Of a stretch of DNA of 64,000 nt, positions 36,078-45,005 are shown in pieces. The notes under the pieces are model-generated. The model saw only the letters and a program-made list of their open reading frames with translations, ran no database searches and had not been told where the DNA came from. Origin of the DNA: JALZOC01 sp035758845. Lineage in GTDB: Bacteria; Acidobacteriota; Vicinamibacteria; Vicinamibacterales; 2-12-FULL-66-21. The first letter of the stretch is position 1, and every line of letters starts with the position of its first letter. Where the stretch lies: the NCBI GenBank assembly GCA_035758845.1, contig DASTVZ010000140.1, positions 1-64,000 on the forward strand, written 5' to 3'. The translations under genes were made by a program, and so were the position numbers.

Positions 36078-37394
36078 ATGCCCACACCTGCATTCTCTAC
36101 CGATCTCTACCAGCTGACGATGATGGCCGGCTATTTCAAACGGGGGATGCTCCCGATCCGGGCGACGTTCGAACTGTTCGTGCGCCGGCTGCCGCGCAAT
36201 AGAGCCTACCTTGTTGCCGCCGGTCTCGATCAGGCGCTTGCGTATCTCGAAGCGCTGAGGTTTTCGAAAGACGACATCGACTGGCTCCAAAGCCAGTCCG
36301 CCTTTCGTCGTGTACCGTCCGCATTCTTCGAGTACTTGAGCGGGTTTCGTTTCTCTGGCGACGTGTGGGCGATGCGCGAGGGCACACCGTTCTTTCCAAT
36401 GGAACCGATCCTTCGAGTATCGGCGCCAATCGCGGAAGCGCAGCTCGTCGAGACAGCACTGCTCGCAATCCTGAATTTCCAGACCTCCATCGCCAGTAAG
36501 GGGGCAAGGATCGTCCATGCTGCGGGCGATCGACCGGTGATGGAATTCGGGGCGCGTCGCGCCCACGGGGTGGAGGCGGCGCTGCTCGCGGCTCGGGCGG
36601 CGTACCTCGCGGGGTGCGTCGGGACTTCATTTGTCGAAGCCGGCAGAACGTTTGGCATCCCTCTTTCCGGCACCATGGCCCACTCCTGGATTCTGGCCGC
36701 ACCGTCGGAACAGGACGCGTTCATCTCGTACGCGGAGCTGTTCGATCAGCACACGGTGCTGTTGCTCGACACATTTGATGTCAACGCCGCGATGAAGACG
36801 CTGATCGACTCAGGGCTGCGGCCGGCAGGCGTCCGCATCGACAGCGGTGATCTCGCGGCCGCGTCCCGCTCCGTGCGCGATCGACTCGATCGCGCCGGGC
36901 TCACATCCACTCGCATCATCGTGAGCGGCGATCTTGATGAGTGGAAGATCGCGGAACTCGTGGAGTCGGGAGCGCCAATCGACACCTTCGCCGTTGGGAC
37001 CGCACTCGCGACATCGGACGATGCGCCAGCGCTGGGAGGCGTGTATAAGCTCGTCGAGCTCGAAGACCGTGGCCTCGTTCGCACAGTGATGAAACGCAGC
37101 GAAGGAAAGGCAACGTGGCCGGGTGCGAAGCAGGTGTGGCGAGCCGAGCACGACAGCGTCGCAATCGGTGACCTCATTTCACTGCACGACGAGAAGCCGC
37201 CGTCGAGCGCGCAAGCCCTTCTCGAGCCGGTCATGCGCGATGGCCGGCGTGTCATGACGCGGTGGTCGCTCGAAGAGGCGAGGGGGTATTGCCGCCGGGC
37301 GACAGGAGAGCTGCCGCCACGACTGCGAGGGTTGTCGGTCGACGGCAGCTATCCAGTGGAACGAAGTCCCGGCCTGGCGATGCTCGTCGGTTAA
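36078..37394 (+). CDS. pncB: Nicotinate phosphoribosyltransferase
   Basis: Makes nicotinate mononucleotide from nicotinate, PRPP and ATP in NAD salvage. The 438-residue length and the blocks STDLYQLTMMAGYFKRG, EFGARRAHG, AGCVGTSFVEAGRTFGIPLSGTMAHSW and RIDSGDLAA are typical of the bacterial/archaeal PncB; the phosphohistidine-type His in GTMAHS is present. It is divergent from the FRG-domain gene with 57 bases between starts. Salvage of nicotinate also feeds NaAD, the substrate of LarB, but the two genes are 24 kb apart. Confidence 0.95.
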   Translation: MPTPAFSTDLYQLTMMAGYFKRGMLPIRATFELFVRRLPRNRAYLVAAGLDQALAYLEALRFSKDDIDWLQSQSAFRRVPSAFFEYLSGFRFSGDVWAMREGTPFFPMEPILRVSAPIAEAQLVETALLAILNFQTSIASKGARIVHAAGDRPVMEFGARRAHGVEAALLAARAAYLAGCVGTSFVEAGRTFGIPLSGTMAHSWILAAPSEQDAFISYAELFDQHTVLLLDTFDVNAAMKTLIDSGLRPAGVRIDSGDLAAASRSVRDRLDRAGLTSTRIIVSGDLDEWKIAELVESGAPIDTFAVGTALATSDDAPALGGVYKLVELEDRGLVRTVMKRSEGKATWPGAKQVWRAEHDSVAIGDLISLHDEKPPSSAQALLEPVMRDGRRVMTRWSLEEARGYCRRATGELPPRLRGLSVDGSYPVERSPGLAMLVG

Positions 37395-37403
37395 GGCGCT
37401 GCG

Positions 37404-38747
37404 TTACTTCAATCCCGACGGCAGACGCGGCGAGGAGATGAGCCGTTCGAATTCCGCCCACCGTTTCTCCGGAGCATCCGCACTTCCACCGCGCGATTCG
37501 ATGTACCGCCGGACCATGTCCTTCCCGAGGTTGTAGTTGATCACGTAGCTGCGATATTGATCGAAGAATTTCACGCGCTGCACGGCCCTATCGTGCTGCA
37601 TCAATGCGTAGCGCTCGAGCCACGCGGCCGCCTGTGGCGCATCGGTTTGTTTATTGATGTACCTTCGCGCCGCCTCGTTTCCGGCGTACGAAAGCTGATC
37701 GACCAGCGACTGCACCTCGTAGTATTCGGCCGCGCGCGCCGGGTCCAGGTCTGCCAGGGGAAAGAGCACCGTACGTTCGAATTCCACTCGTTCCTTCCCG
37801 GGGAACGCGACTGCAATGCCGAAATTCGCAGTGCCCTCTGCGATCAGCGATTGCGGCGAGAACAGCGGGTAAACGGAAAACTCGATCCATCCGCGATCCT
37901 TCCCGAGATTCTTTTCGAGGAGAACGTTGTAGACGTGGTGCCCCGGGTAGCCCTCGTGGCACGCAAGATCGATCGCCCGATCGATGAAGATTGGCAAGTC
38001 GGTGTTGACTTGAATCAGGCTGCGATAGCCGCCTTGATACCAGTTGTAGCCACTCCATGATTTGTTGGTGACGTACTCGACCGTGAATCGTTCGTCCGCA
38101 GGCAGCTTGATGTGTGCCAGTGTTCGCTCCCGGCACGCCTGAATCGCGCGCTGAAAAACCGGATCCAGTTTGTCGCGCGGGATCACGAACGAGCGTCGAA
38201 AGGCGTCGTAACGCTCGACGAGTGGCCCCGACCCGGGAAACCGTTTCTCCAGCCGATTGAGAATCTCCTGAAAGTGCGATTCCGGAAATGTCGGCGCGAC
38301 TGCGTCATACAACGCCCGCGATTCGTCGTCGAATGACAGCCGCTCGCCCTTGAGCATTCGCACCCGTGCGGAAAGCGCCGATAGCTGCCGCCTGAGATAC
38401 TGCACCCGAAGCTGCATCATCTCGTCGTCGCCGCCAGACGGCGACGATCGCATCGAGTTACGCTCGCGGCCAATGTCCGCAATCAGTGCCTGTGCGCGAG
38501 CGGCGACGCTATCGAGGTCCATCTTGGCGGCCGACGCGTCCTTCTTCCATTCCGGCGGCCCATAGTACGCATCCACGTAGTCGGCGTCGTGCTGACCAAG
38601 TGCGAGCACGAGCTTTACGTACTGCTCGGCGATTCTGTCCATCGCACTGCCCTTCGTGCCCTGTGCTGCGCCTGAGCGGGCGTTCGCCCCGAAATTGATG
38701 GCGCCGGACGCAACGACGCAGCATGCCGCCAGAATGACGGTTCTCAT
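37404..38747 (-). CDS. Secreted DUF885-like metallopeptidase
   Basis: A 447-residue exported protein with a signal peptide (MRTVILAACCVVASGAINFG). The helical DUF885-type fold carries the zinc motif HEGYPGHH (about residues 290-297), an HExxH-like variant used by this family, and a downstream Glu in AEGTANFG. It is probably a periplasmic or secreted peptidase related to gluzincins. Start ATG 38747 follows GAGGG; upstream in-frame codons to 38837 cross the next gene's start region. Its start codon and a possible start of the VTT gene share bases. Confidence 0.87.
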   Translation of the reverse strand: MRTVILAACCVVASGAINFGANARSGAAQGTKGSAMDRIAEQYVKLVLALGQHDADYVDAYYGPPEWKKDASAAKMDLDSVAARAQALIADIGRERNSMRSSPSGGDDEMMQLRVQYLRRQLSALSARVRMLKGERLSFDDESRALYDAVAPTFPESHFQEILNRLEKRFPGSGPLVERYDAFRRSFVIPRDKLDPVFQRAIQACRERTLAHIKLPADERFTVEYVTNKSWSGYNWYQGGYRSLIQVNTDLPIFIDRAIDLACHEGYPGHHVYNVLLEKNLGKDRGWIEFSVYPLFSPQSLIAEGTANFGIAVAFPGKERVEFERTVLFPLADLDPARAAEYYEVQSLVDQLSYAGNEAARRYINKQTDAPQAAAWLERYALMQHDRAVQRVKFFDQYRSYVINYNLGKDMVRRYIESRGGSADAPEKRWAEFERLISSPRLPSGLK

Positions 38748-38835
38748 GGATCCCTCGTGGTTGAGCTTACTACTGCCACTGATATTCCACGATCTCCCCG
38801 GTGGCGGTGGTCCGGCGTTTGATACGACTGGCGTC

Positions 38836-39498
38836 ATGCGCGGGTTGTTCTATTCCTTCCTCGGATACTTTCTGACACCGCCGGGACTGGTGCTGCTTGC
38901 AGCCCTCGATTCCTCGATCGTGTTCTTTCTGCCACTTGGCATCGATTTCGTTCTCATTCTGCTCGTCGCGCGAAAGCCTGAGTTGTTCTGGTTGTATGCA
39001 GTTCTGGCCACGGTCGGATCGATGCTTGGCGCCGCGGGGACGTTCTGGATCGGACGAAAAGTCGGCGAACACGGATTGTCACGATTCGTGAAGCCGTCGC
39101 GGCTCAAACGCGTGCAAGAACGCGTCGGCACAAGTGCTGCCGTCACTGTCGGCGCACTCGCGATCATCCCTCCACCCTTTCCATTCACCGCGTTCGTGCT
39201 GACCAGCGGGGCAGGTCGTGTGAACGCCTGGACATTCTTCGTCACGCTCGGTGCCGTTCGGGCGATACGTTTTTTCGCTGAAGGCGCACTTGCGGCGCGC
39301 TATGGCAAAGGCATCATCGGCTGGATGCAGTCCACGACCTTTACCGTCACCGTCGGCGTCGTTGCTGCCGTTGCTATCGTCGGAACTCTCGTGTCCGCCG
39401 TTGCCCTTTATCGCAGTTCGAAGCGGGGACCAGCGCACGCACCACGACGAGCGGCTCCGAACGGCGACCCGCGACCGACCCGGCGCGTCAGATCCTGA
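38836..39498 (+). CDS. VTT/DedA-like membrane protein
   Basis: About 220 residues with several membrane helices and the VTT (SNARE-associated) pattern: GYFLTPPGLVLLAALDSSIVF, PELFWLYAVLATVGSMLGAAG, FWIGRKVGEHGL, and the re-entrant-loop motif GALAIIPPPFPFTAFVLTSG with RFFAEGALAARYG. Related proteins move lipid carriers such as undecaprenyl phosphate across the membrane; this one is not assigned. The start is either ATG 38836 or ATG 38746, which overlaps the divergent DUF885 start. The C-terminus is a basic, Pro-rich tail. Confidence 0.8.
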   Translation: MRGLFYSFLGYFLTPPGLVLLAALDSSIVFFLPLGIDFVLILLVARKPELFWLYAVLATVGSMLGAAGTFWIGRKVGEHGLSRFVKPSRLKRVQERVGTSAAVTVGALAIIPPPFPFTAFVLTSGAGRVNAWTFFVTLGAVRAIRFFAEGALAARYGKGIIGWMQSTTFTVTVGVVAAVAIVGTLVSAVALYRSSKRGPAHAPRRAAPNGDPRPTRRVRS

Positions 39499-40639
39499 AT
39501 CTGAGCAGGGCAGCCACTCCTCCGTACTCAGAGAGCAATTCAGGATCTTCGATGAACGTAACCCGGGCGGATGTTTGCTTCGCCTTTGCAATGAGTTCGT
39601 CGGCAAGCCGGACAACCTCCGGCTGTGTCGAAGCGGGTTCTCCTGCAGAGGTTGACTCGAGTACAGGCTCCCGAATCGTGGCCTCATTCGCGGTGCCGAT
39701 TGCCGTACCCACTGGGACAGGTTCCATCCGCCGCAAGTCTGCGGTGATGAGCAACTCTTCGACTTGACCCTTGATCAGCGCTGCGAGCGTGTCTTCCGGG
39801 CCGACCACGGCCAGTGCCCCGGCGCGGTAGGCGCCGATGGCGGCAGCGACTTTTTCGCGATCGGTCTTGGCATTTACCTTCCGCATCGCTTCCGTGGATG
39901 CTTTTAGCAGGTCAGCCGCCGCGGCGTGTGCTTCGACCCGGATGTGATCGACGACTTTTTCCGCCAGAGGCTTCGGTAACTGCTCGCGCAGGAGGGGAAG
40001 TGTCACTTCATCGCACGAAATCAGAACGTGCGTGATTCCTTCATCCTGAACCACACGGTCGAGTGCAGCGACGACTTCCTTGACGTGCTGCAGATGGAAA
40101 TTCTCGATGTGTCGCTGATAACGCGCCTGCGACGATCCGCCCTGTGATGTTCCTTTCGTCTTGACGTTTTTTACTTCTCGAGCCGCGACCAGCTCACCTG
40201 CCGAGATGACGAGAATGTGGGCGGTGTTCGTGTCGGTGACGAGGGCGGCGTACCGAGGGGACTGCGACTCGAGGCGCGCAAGCGGATACAGGTGGGGACG
40301 ATCGCCGATGTGAAGAGCGTGCTGTGGAACGACGCCCGGCGACTGAATCGTCTCGAACAGGTCTCCGGCCGAGCATGCGAAAATGGCGACGCTGTTCGCT
40401 GAAGGATCCAGATCGTTCTCGAGAAAACGAGCGATGCGTTCGATGTCGCTATCGAGGCTCTCGCGTTCAGGGGTGTTCACCGGGTACGTGCGGCTTCGTG
40501 CTTTCAGCTCTTTGCGGGTAAATGCCTGGTGCTGGTCTCGCCCACGTTGGTTCGGACGTGTATCCAGATAGAGGCTCACGACGGGGTAAGGAGCGGGTTC
40601 AAATGCGGCGAGCCGGTCGAGCTGTTCAGTCAGCGACAT
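39488..40639 (-). CDS. Vms1/ANKZF1-like (bacterial eRF1-like) protein
   Basis: A 383-residue member of the bacterial eRF1/Vms1 group. An N-terminal domain (YPVVSLYLDTRPNQ) is followed by the VLRF1-like domain in which the release-factor-like loop reads GTSQGGSSQARYQRHIE (about 160-178), corresponding to the GGQ/GxxQ region that cleaves peptidyl-tRNA in Vms1. A C-terminal L7Ae-like region follows (ALAVVGPEDTLAALIKGQVE). In yeast Vms1 frees stalled nascent chains; bacterial members are thought to act in ribosome rescue, by analogy. Its 3' end overlaps the end of the VTT gene by 11 bases. Confidence 0.85.
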   Translation of the reverse strand: MSLTEQLDRLAAFEPAPYPVVSLYLDTRPNQRGRDQHQAFTRKELKARSRTYPVNTPERESLDSDIERIARFLENDLDPSANSVAIFACSAGDLFETIQSPGVVPQHALHIGDRPHLYPLARLESQSPRYAALVTDTNTAHILVISAGELVAAREVKNVKTKGTSQGGSSQARYQRHIENFHLQHVKEVVAALDRVVQDEGITHVLISCDEVTLPLLREQLPKPLAEKVVDHIRVEAHAAAADLLKASTEAMRKVNAKTDREKVAAAIGAYRAGALAVVGPEDTLAALIKGQVEELLITADLRRMEPVPVGTAIGTANEATIREPVLESTSAGEPASTQPEVVRLADELIAKAKQTSARVTFIEDPELLSEYGGVAALLRFRI

Positions 40640-40705
40640 ACTAAGTCTCCTCGTTCAGTTTTTTTGCTGTCGCGGATTGACCGCAAACCCTATGCCCATT
40701 AAGAA

Positions 40706-40803
40706 GGGAAAGCGCCTGCGGCCCGAGCGAGCGGCCGGAGGAAAGGGCCGCGAAGCGGCGCCCGCGAGCGAAAGCGCGTGGGGTGGGGTCCCACGCGCCG
40801 TAA
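40706..40803. repeat. GC-rich interspersed repeat, copy C
   Basis: GGGAAAGCGCCTGCGGCCCG opening as in copy B, an inner GGCCG...CGGCGCC part, and a strong hairpin core GCGTGGGGTGGGGTCCCACGC near 40780, then GTAAG. It lies between the Vms1-like and FAD-oxidoreductase genes. The rest of the 40640-40881 spacer shows nothing else. Confidence 0.7.
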
Positions 40804-40881
40804 GAAAAGGTAGACTACGCTACGGTTCACAGCTCGAGCGTGGCGGTCGCGCTGAGCTGCCGCTCGAGGGCAAACGCTTTC

Positions 40882-42105
40882 ATGCCAATTCGCGACACCC
40901 CAATCTGGCTCGATCGCTTTCCGAAAACCCGCCGTCCTTCATACCCGCGCTTCAAAGGAGATTCCGAAACCGACGTCGTCATCGTTGGCGGCGGGCTCAC
41001 CGGATGCGCTTGCGCGTGGTCATTTGCGAATGCTGGCGTTCGCACGGCACTACTCGAATCGGAAACGCTAGGTCGTGGCGGGACCGGCGAATCCGTCGGC
41101 CTCATACGTGAGGACTTCGACGCTTCGTTCCGAGAGACCGTCCAGGCGCACGGACTCAGAGCGTCGCGCACGATGTGGCACACGATGAGACGTGCGGCGT
41201 TGGACCTGGCGGCCGTGCTCCGACGGCTCGAGATTCGGTGCGACCTCCAGCCTTGCGATTTCCTGACGATCGCGCGCGCCGGTTCTGAAAACGGGCGGAT
41301 GCTGACACGCGAGTATCAAAGTCGACGTGACGCGGGTCTGGAGCACAGTTGGCTGAAGCCGGCGGCATTGAAGCGCGAGACTGCCGTCGCAGGTGATGGC
41401 GCGATTCGCACACATGGATTCTCGATCGATCCCTATCGTGCATGCATAGGACTCTCTGCGACCGCGGTGTCGCGTGGCGCGGCCGTCTACGAGCACTCCC
41501 CCGTGCGCCGGATTCGTGCGGGACGAAAAGGTGTGCAGGTCTCGACGGCAAACGGCACGCTCAAGGCGGAGGCCGTGATCGTCGCGACATCCGCCCCTCT
41601 CCAGGATCTGCGTGCGCTTCGTCGTCACATCAGCGTGTCGGACACCTATGCCGTCGTGACCCGCCAGCTACCGGCGGCGGTTCGTCGAGAACTCGGAAGC
41701 AGAGCCAGTGTCCTCCTCGACACCGAAGGACCGCCGCACACACTTCGATGGCTGAAGGACGATCGGGCATTGTTTGCCGGAGCCGATCAAGGGGCTGTTG
41801 CCGATCGTGGCCGCGACAAAGCGCTCGTTCAACGTGGCGGCCAGCTCATGTATGAACTGTCGGTGATGTATCCGGCGATTTCGGGACAGCCGGCCGAGTG
41901 GGCGTGGTCATCGAAGCATTACGAAAGTGTCGATCGGCTGCCGTTTGTGGGGCTGCATCGCAATTTTCCGCGTCATTTATTCGCTATGGCGCCCGGTCGG
42001 CATGGCGCCGCGTTTGCGTGGCTTGCTGCCCGGATCCTTCTGCGCCGCTACCAGAAGGAACCTGCCAAAGGGGACGATCTATTCGGCTTCTCCAGGGTTC
42101 TGTAA
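40882..42105 (+). CDS. FAD-dependent oxidoreductase (DAO family)
   Basis: A 407-residue flavoprotein. The N-terminal dinucleotide fold VVIVGGGLTGCACAWSFANA (about 33-52) binds FAD, and the C-terminal GRHGAAFAWLAARILL block closes the FAD site as in D-amino acid/glycine/sarcosine oxidase relatives. The substrate is unknown; an amine or amino acid is inferred from the family only. Start ATG 40882 (MPIRDTPIWLDRF) fits the family and follows GAGGG at longer than usual spacing; a GTG at 40840 is the alternative. Downstream are the DUF1800/DUF1501 genes. Confidence 0.88.
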   Translation: MPIRDTPIWLDRFPKTRRPSYPRFKGDSETDVVIVGGGLTGCACAWSFANAGVRTALLESETLGRGGTGESVGLIREDFDASFRETVQAHGLRASRTMWHTMRRAALDLAAVLRRLEIRCDLQPCDFLTIARAGSENGRMLTREYQSRRDAGLEHSWLKPAALKRETAVAGDGAIRTHGFSIDPYRACIGLSATAVSRGAAVYEHSPVRRIRAGRKGVQVSTANGTLKAEAVIVATSAPLQDLRALRRHISVSDTYAVVTRQLPAAVRRELGSRASVLLDTEGPPHTLRWLKDDRALFAGADQGAVADRGRDKALVQRGGQLMYELSVMYPAISGQPAEWAWSSKHYESVDRLPFVGLHRNFPRHLFAMAPGRHGAAFAWLAARILLRRYQKEPAKGDDLFGFSRVL

Positions 42106-42177
42106 CGGCAAGTAACGACGGCGACCGCGGCCCTGTCTAAAAGAAGTTTGGCTGCTCACCTGGAGGGGAGGCGTATC

Positions 42178-43677
42178 ATGCCGGCGGGGAGCCCAACGAT
42201 GCAGCAACGACGCGATCCGGTCGAACGAGAGCGCGTCCGACACGGCGAGCATGTCATCGAGCACCTGCTCCGCCGCGCCGGCTTCGGCGCTGGCCAGGAT
42301 GAAATCGACGATTACCTGGAGTTGGGGTTCTCGGCGGCTGTCCAGCAGCTGCTGAATTACGAGCGTGTCCCCGACGATGTCGACCAGTTGATTGGGTCGC
42401 CTGGTTACGTTGCCGTCACGGCGCGAGGACAGTTTCTTCCCCGCACCGTCATCAACGACTCGCGCCAGCGATGGCTGTTCCGCATGATTCATTCGCGTCG
42501 TCCTCTTCAAGAGAAGATGGCGCTCTTCTGGCATAACCACTTCGCGACCGCCTATACAAAGATTGCCGGCGCGCTCGGCGCTGAAGAAGGCGCGCGATAC
42601 ATGGCGGCGAAGCCGACCGAAGATCCGAATCAGGTCCGGGGACAGATCGAACTATTCCGTCAATACGCGGTCGGGAATTTCCGCGATCTGCTGCTCGCCG
42701 TAGCGAAGGATACGGCGATGCTCGTGTGGCTTGACGGCCGGACGAACATCAAAGGACGACCACAGGAGAACTTTGCCCGCGAATTGATGGAGCTCTTCAC
42801 CATGGGCGTCGATACGTTCGCCGAGACGGACGTGTATGCTGGCGCCCGCGTGTTCACCGGGTGGAACCTCGCGCGTCCGTCCAACGCGTACTACACGTTC
42901 AGCTACGTCGCGGCGCAGCACGACACAACCGCGAAGGAGTTCACCTTCCCAATCTACTCGAACGGCAGCAAGGTGATTCCCGCACGCTCCGCGGACGCTG
43001 GCATGCAGGACGGCGTTGATTTGATCAACGCGGTTGCCGGGCACCCAGCGACCGGACCGCGGCTCGCGAGAAAGCTCTATCAGTATTTCATCAGCGAAGT
43101 GTCGGAGCCAGATTCTGGCCTCATCGCGAATCTCGCGAACACGTACTACCGAAGTGGCTTTGAGATGAAGCCGGTACTCCAGCAGCTGTTCACGTCCCCT
43201 CAGTTCGTCGCGGCGCAGAATCGCTATGCCCGATATTCCTGGCCCGCGGAGTTCGTGGCGCGATCGATCAAAGAAATCGGGTGGGTGGGGTTCTCTGTCA
43301 ACGACGCGCTCGGACCGATGTCGAACATGGGCCAGCAACTGTTCGAGCCGCCCGATGTCGCAGGCTGGGATCTCGGGGCCAACTGGTTTTCAAGCGGCGC
43401 CATGCTGACGCGCATGAACTTCGCGTCGCAGCTGGCGACGAATCAGAGGTTCAACCTGCGCGACATCGCGCGCAGCGGACGGTCATCGCCGGACGCGCTC
43501 GTCTCGCTCATGCTCGATCGGTTGACGGCGGCGCCATTCGCGCGCGAACCATATCAGGCGCTCCTCGATTACGCGCGTGCAGGTACCGCGTGGACCGGCT
43601 CGGATGCGCAGTTGCTCGTCAAGGCGGCCGGCCTTGCGCACCTGATCGTCGGATCGGGCGATTACCAGCTCGTCTAG
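42178..43677 (+). CDS. DUF1800 family protein
   Basis: A 499-residue protein with the DUF1800 pattern: HLLRRAGFGAGQDEIDDYLE, MALFWHNHFATAYTKIAG, GRPQENFARELMELFTMGVD and ARVFTGWNL. The family is secreted in many bacteria but no clear signal peptide is visible here, only a short basic N-terminus. It nearly always lies next to a DUF1501 gene, as here, and the two are believed to work together at the cell surface or in the periplasm; the activity is unknown. Start ATG 42178 follows GGAGGGGAGG. Confidence 0.9.
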   Translation: MPAGSPTMQQRRDPVERERVRHGEHVIEHLLRRAGFGAGQDEIDDYLELGFSAAVQQLLNYERVPDDVDQLIGSPGYVAVTARGQFLPRTVINDSRQRWLFRMIHSRRPLQEKMALFWHNHFATAYTKIAGALGAEEGARYMAAKPTEDPNQVRGQIELFRQYAVGNFRDLLLAVAKDTAMLVWLDGRTNIKGRPQENFARELMELFTMGVDTFAETDVYAGARVFTGWNLARPSNAYYTFSYVAAQHDTTAKEFTFPIYSNGSKVIPARSADAGMQDGVDLINAVAGHPATGPRLARKLYQYFISEVSEPDSGLIANLANTYYRSGFEMKPVLQQLFTSPQFVAAQNRYARYSWPAEFVARSIKEIGWVGFSVNDALGPMSNMGQQLFEPPDVAGWDLGANWFSSGAMLTRMNFASQLATNQRFNLRDIARSGRSSPDALVSLMLDRLTAAPFAREPYQALLDYARAGTAWTGSDAQLLVKAAGLAHLIVGSGDYQLV

Positions 43678-43688
43678 GGGGGACCAAC

Positions 43689-44954
43689 ATGGCCATCACC
43701 AGGCGCGAGTTCGTACGCGGCGGCGTGGCGGCGTTCACAGTCAGCTTTGCGGCGCCCGCCTTTCTATCGGATCTCGCGCGAGCGCAGGGGCGCTCTCGAC
43801 AGAACCTCGTCGTTCTCTATCTGAGCGGCGGCAACGACTCGCTCAGCATGTTGATTCCCTACAACGATCCGGACTATCGCAGCCGGCGGCCGACGATCGC
43901 CATTCCTGCGGCCAATGTCCTCCAGATCGGGAGCGATCGGTCCGGCGTTGCGCTTGGTCTTCATCCTCGCCTGACGGGCCTTCGAACAATCTTCAACGCC
44001 GGCCGGCTGGCTTTCATTCAGCGCACCGGCTATGCGAATTCAAGCCGCTCGCATTTCGAAGGCACGGACATCTGGTCGACAGCCGATCCCCGCGTACCGC
44101 AGGGGAACGGGTGGCTCGGCCGATATCTCGATACGCTGCCGTCGCCGATCGATCCGCTTACCGGTTGGTCGACTGCCGGCACAATTCCACGCACGCTGCA
44201 GGCAAACCGGGTGGGCGTGCCGTCGATCCCGACGATTCAGGGTTACGCATTCGCGAGTCCGAACACCGGGACCGAAGTGCAGTACGCGCGCGACAGCGCG
44301 ACGCGCATCGCCTCGCATCTCCCGGACGACCAACCGCATCTCGCCTTCGTGAATTCGTCGTCACAGGCGGCACTTGCGACTCTCGATCGAGTCGCCCAGG
44401 TTGGCACCTATGCGGCGAGCGTGACGTATCCGGCTAACGGATTCGGGCAGGCATTGCGCATGATCGCCGGCGCGATGGTGAAGGGCGTCGGCACCAAGGT
44501 GTTCTGGGTGCAGACCGGTGGCTACGACACGCACGCGGCGCAGAACCCGAACCAGGCCAACGGTTCGTATACAACGCTGATGGCAACCTTGAACGACGGG
44601 GTGCTGGCGTTTTACAGCGATCTACTGAATCAGGGATTGCTCAACGACACGCTCGTCCTGCAGTTCTCCGAGTTTGGCCGCCGCATCAACGAGAACGGCA
44701 GCCAGGGCACCGACCACGGCGCGGCAAGTGTGATGATGGCGATTGGCGGCGGAGTGCGCGGCGGTATCTACGGCACCGCGGCGAACCTCCGCGGCACACC
44801 GGACAATCCAACGCTTGAAAACAGCGGGAACGACGTTCGCTACGAGACCGATTTTCGCTCGGTGTACGCGAAGGTCATCGATTCGTGGCTAGGCGGGGAT
44901 TCCGTGTCTATTCTCGGCGCGAACTTTAGAGCGGGCGCGCCGGCGATCTTCTAA
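43689..44954 (+). CDS. DUF1501 family protein, Tat-exported
   Basis: A 421-residue protein of the DUF1501 (alkaline-phosphatase-like fold) family. The twin-arginine signal TRREFVRGGVAAFTVSFAAP predicts export in folded form. The sulfatase-like metal motifs are visible: LSGGNDSLSMLIPY, TGGYDTHAAQNPNQ and QFSEFGRRINENGSQGTDHG. It starts 11 bases after the DUF1800 gene with a strong GGGGGGACC upstream, so the two are co-transcribed. Its exact reaction is unknown. The stop TAA begins array K3. Confidence 0.9.
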   Translation: MAITRREFVRGGVAAFTVSFAAPAFLSDLARAQGRSRQNLVVLYLSGGNDSLSMLIPYNDPDYRSRRPTIAIPAANVLQIGSDRSGVALGLHPRLTGLRTIFNAGRLAFIQRTGYANSSRSHFEGTDIWSTADPRVPQGNGWLGRYLDTLPSPIDPLTGWSTAGTIPRTLQANRVGVPSIPTIQGYAFASPNTGTEVQYARDSATRIASHLPDDQPHLAFVNSSSQAALATLDRVAQVGTYAASVTYPANGFGQALRMIAGAMVKGVGTKVFWVQTGGYDTHAAQNPNQANGSYTTLMATLNDGVLAFYSDLLNQGLLNDTLVLQFSEFGRRINENGSQGTDHGAASVMMAIGGGVRGGIYGTAANLRGTPDNPTLENSGNDVRYETDFRSVYAKVIDSWLGGDSVSILGANFRAGAPAIF

Positions 44955-45005
44955 AGGTAGAAGGCAAACGGTAAAAGGCAAAAGGAAGTTCCCTTTTCCC
45001 TTTCT
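44952..45005. repeat. Inverted heptamer array K3, AAAGGTA/AAAGGCA
   Basis: TAAAGGTA, GAAGGCA, AACGGTA, AAAGGCA, AAAGGAA, then GTTCCC TTTTCCC TTTCTC. It sits between convergent genes, and both stop codons are at its edges, so the RNA from either side folds into the same hairpin. Confidence 0.75.

Noticed and set aside
40677..41111. Plus-strand frame of 144 codons upstream of the FAD oxidoreductase
   Set aside because: It reads through the GC-rich repeat copy C and out of frame through the oxidoreductase; no support.
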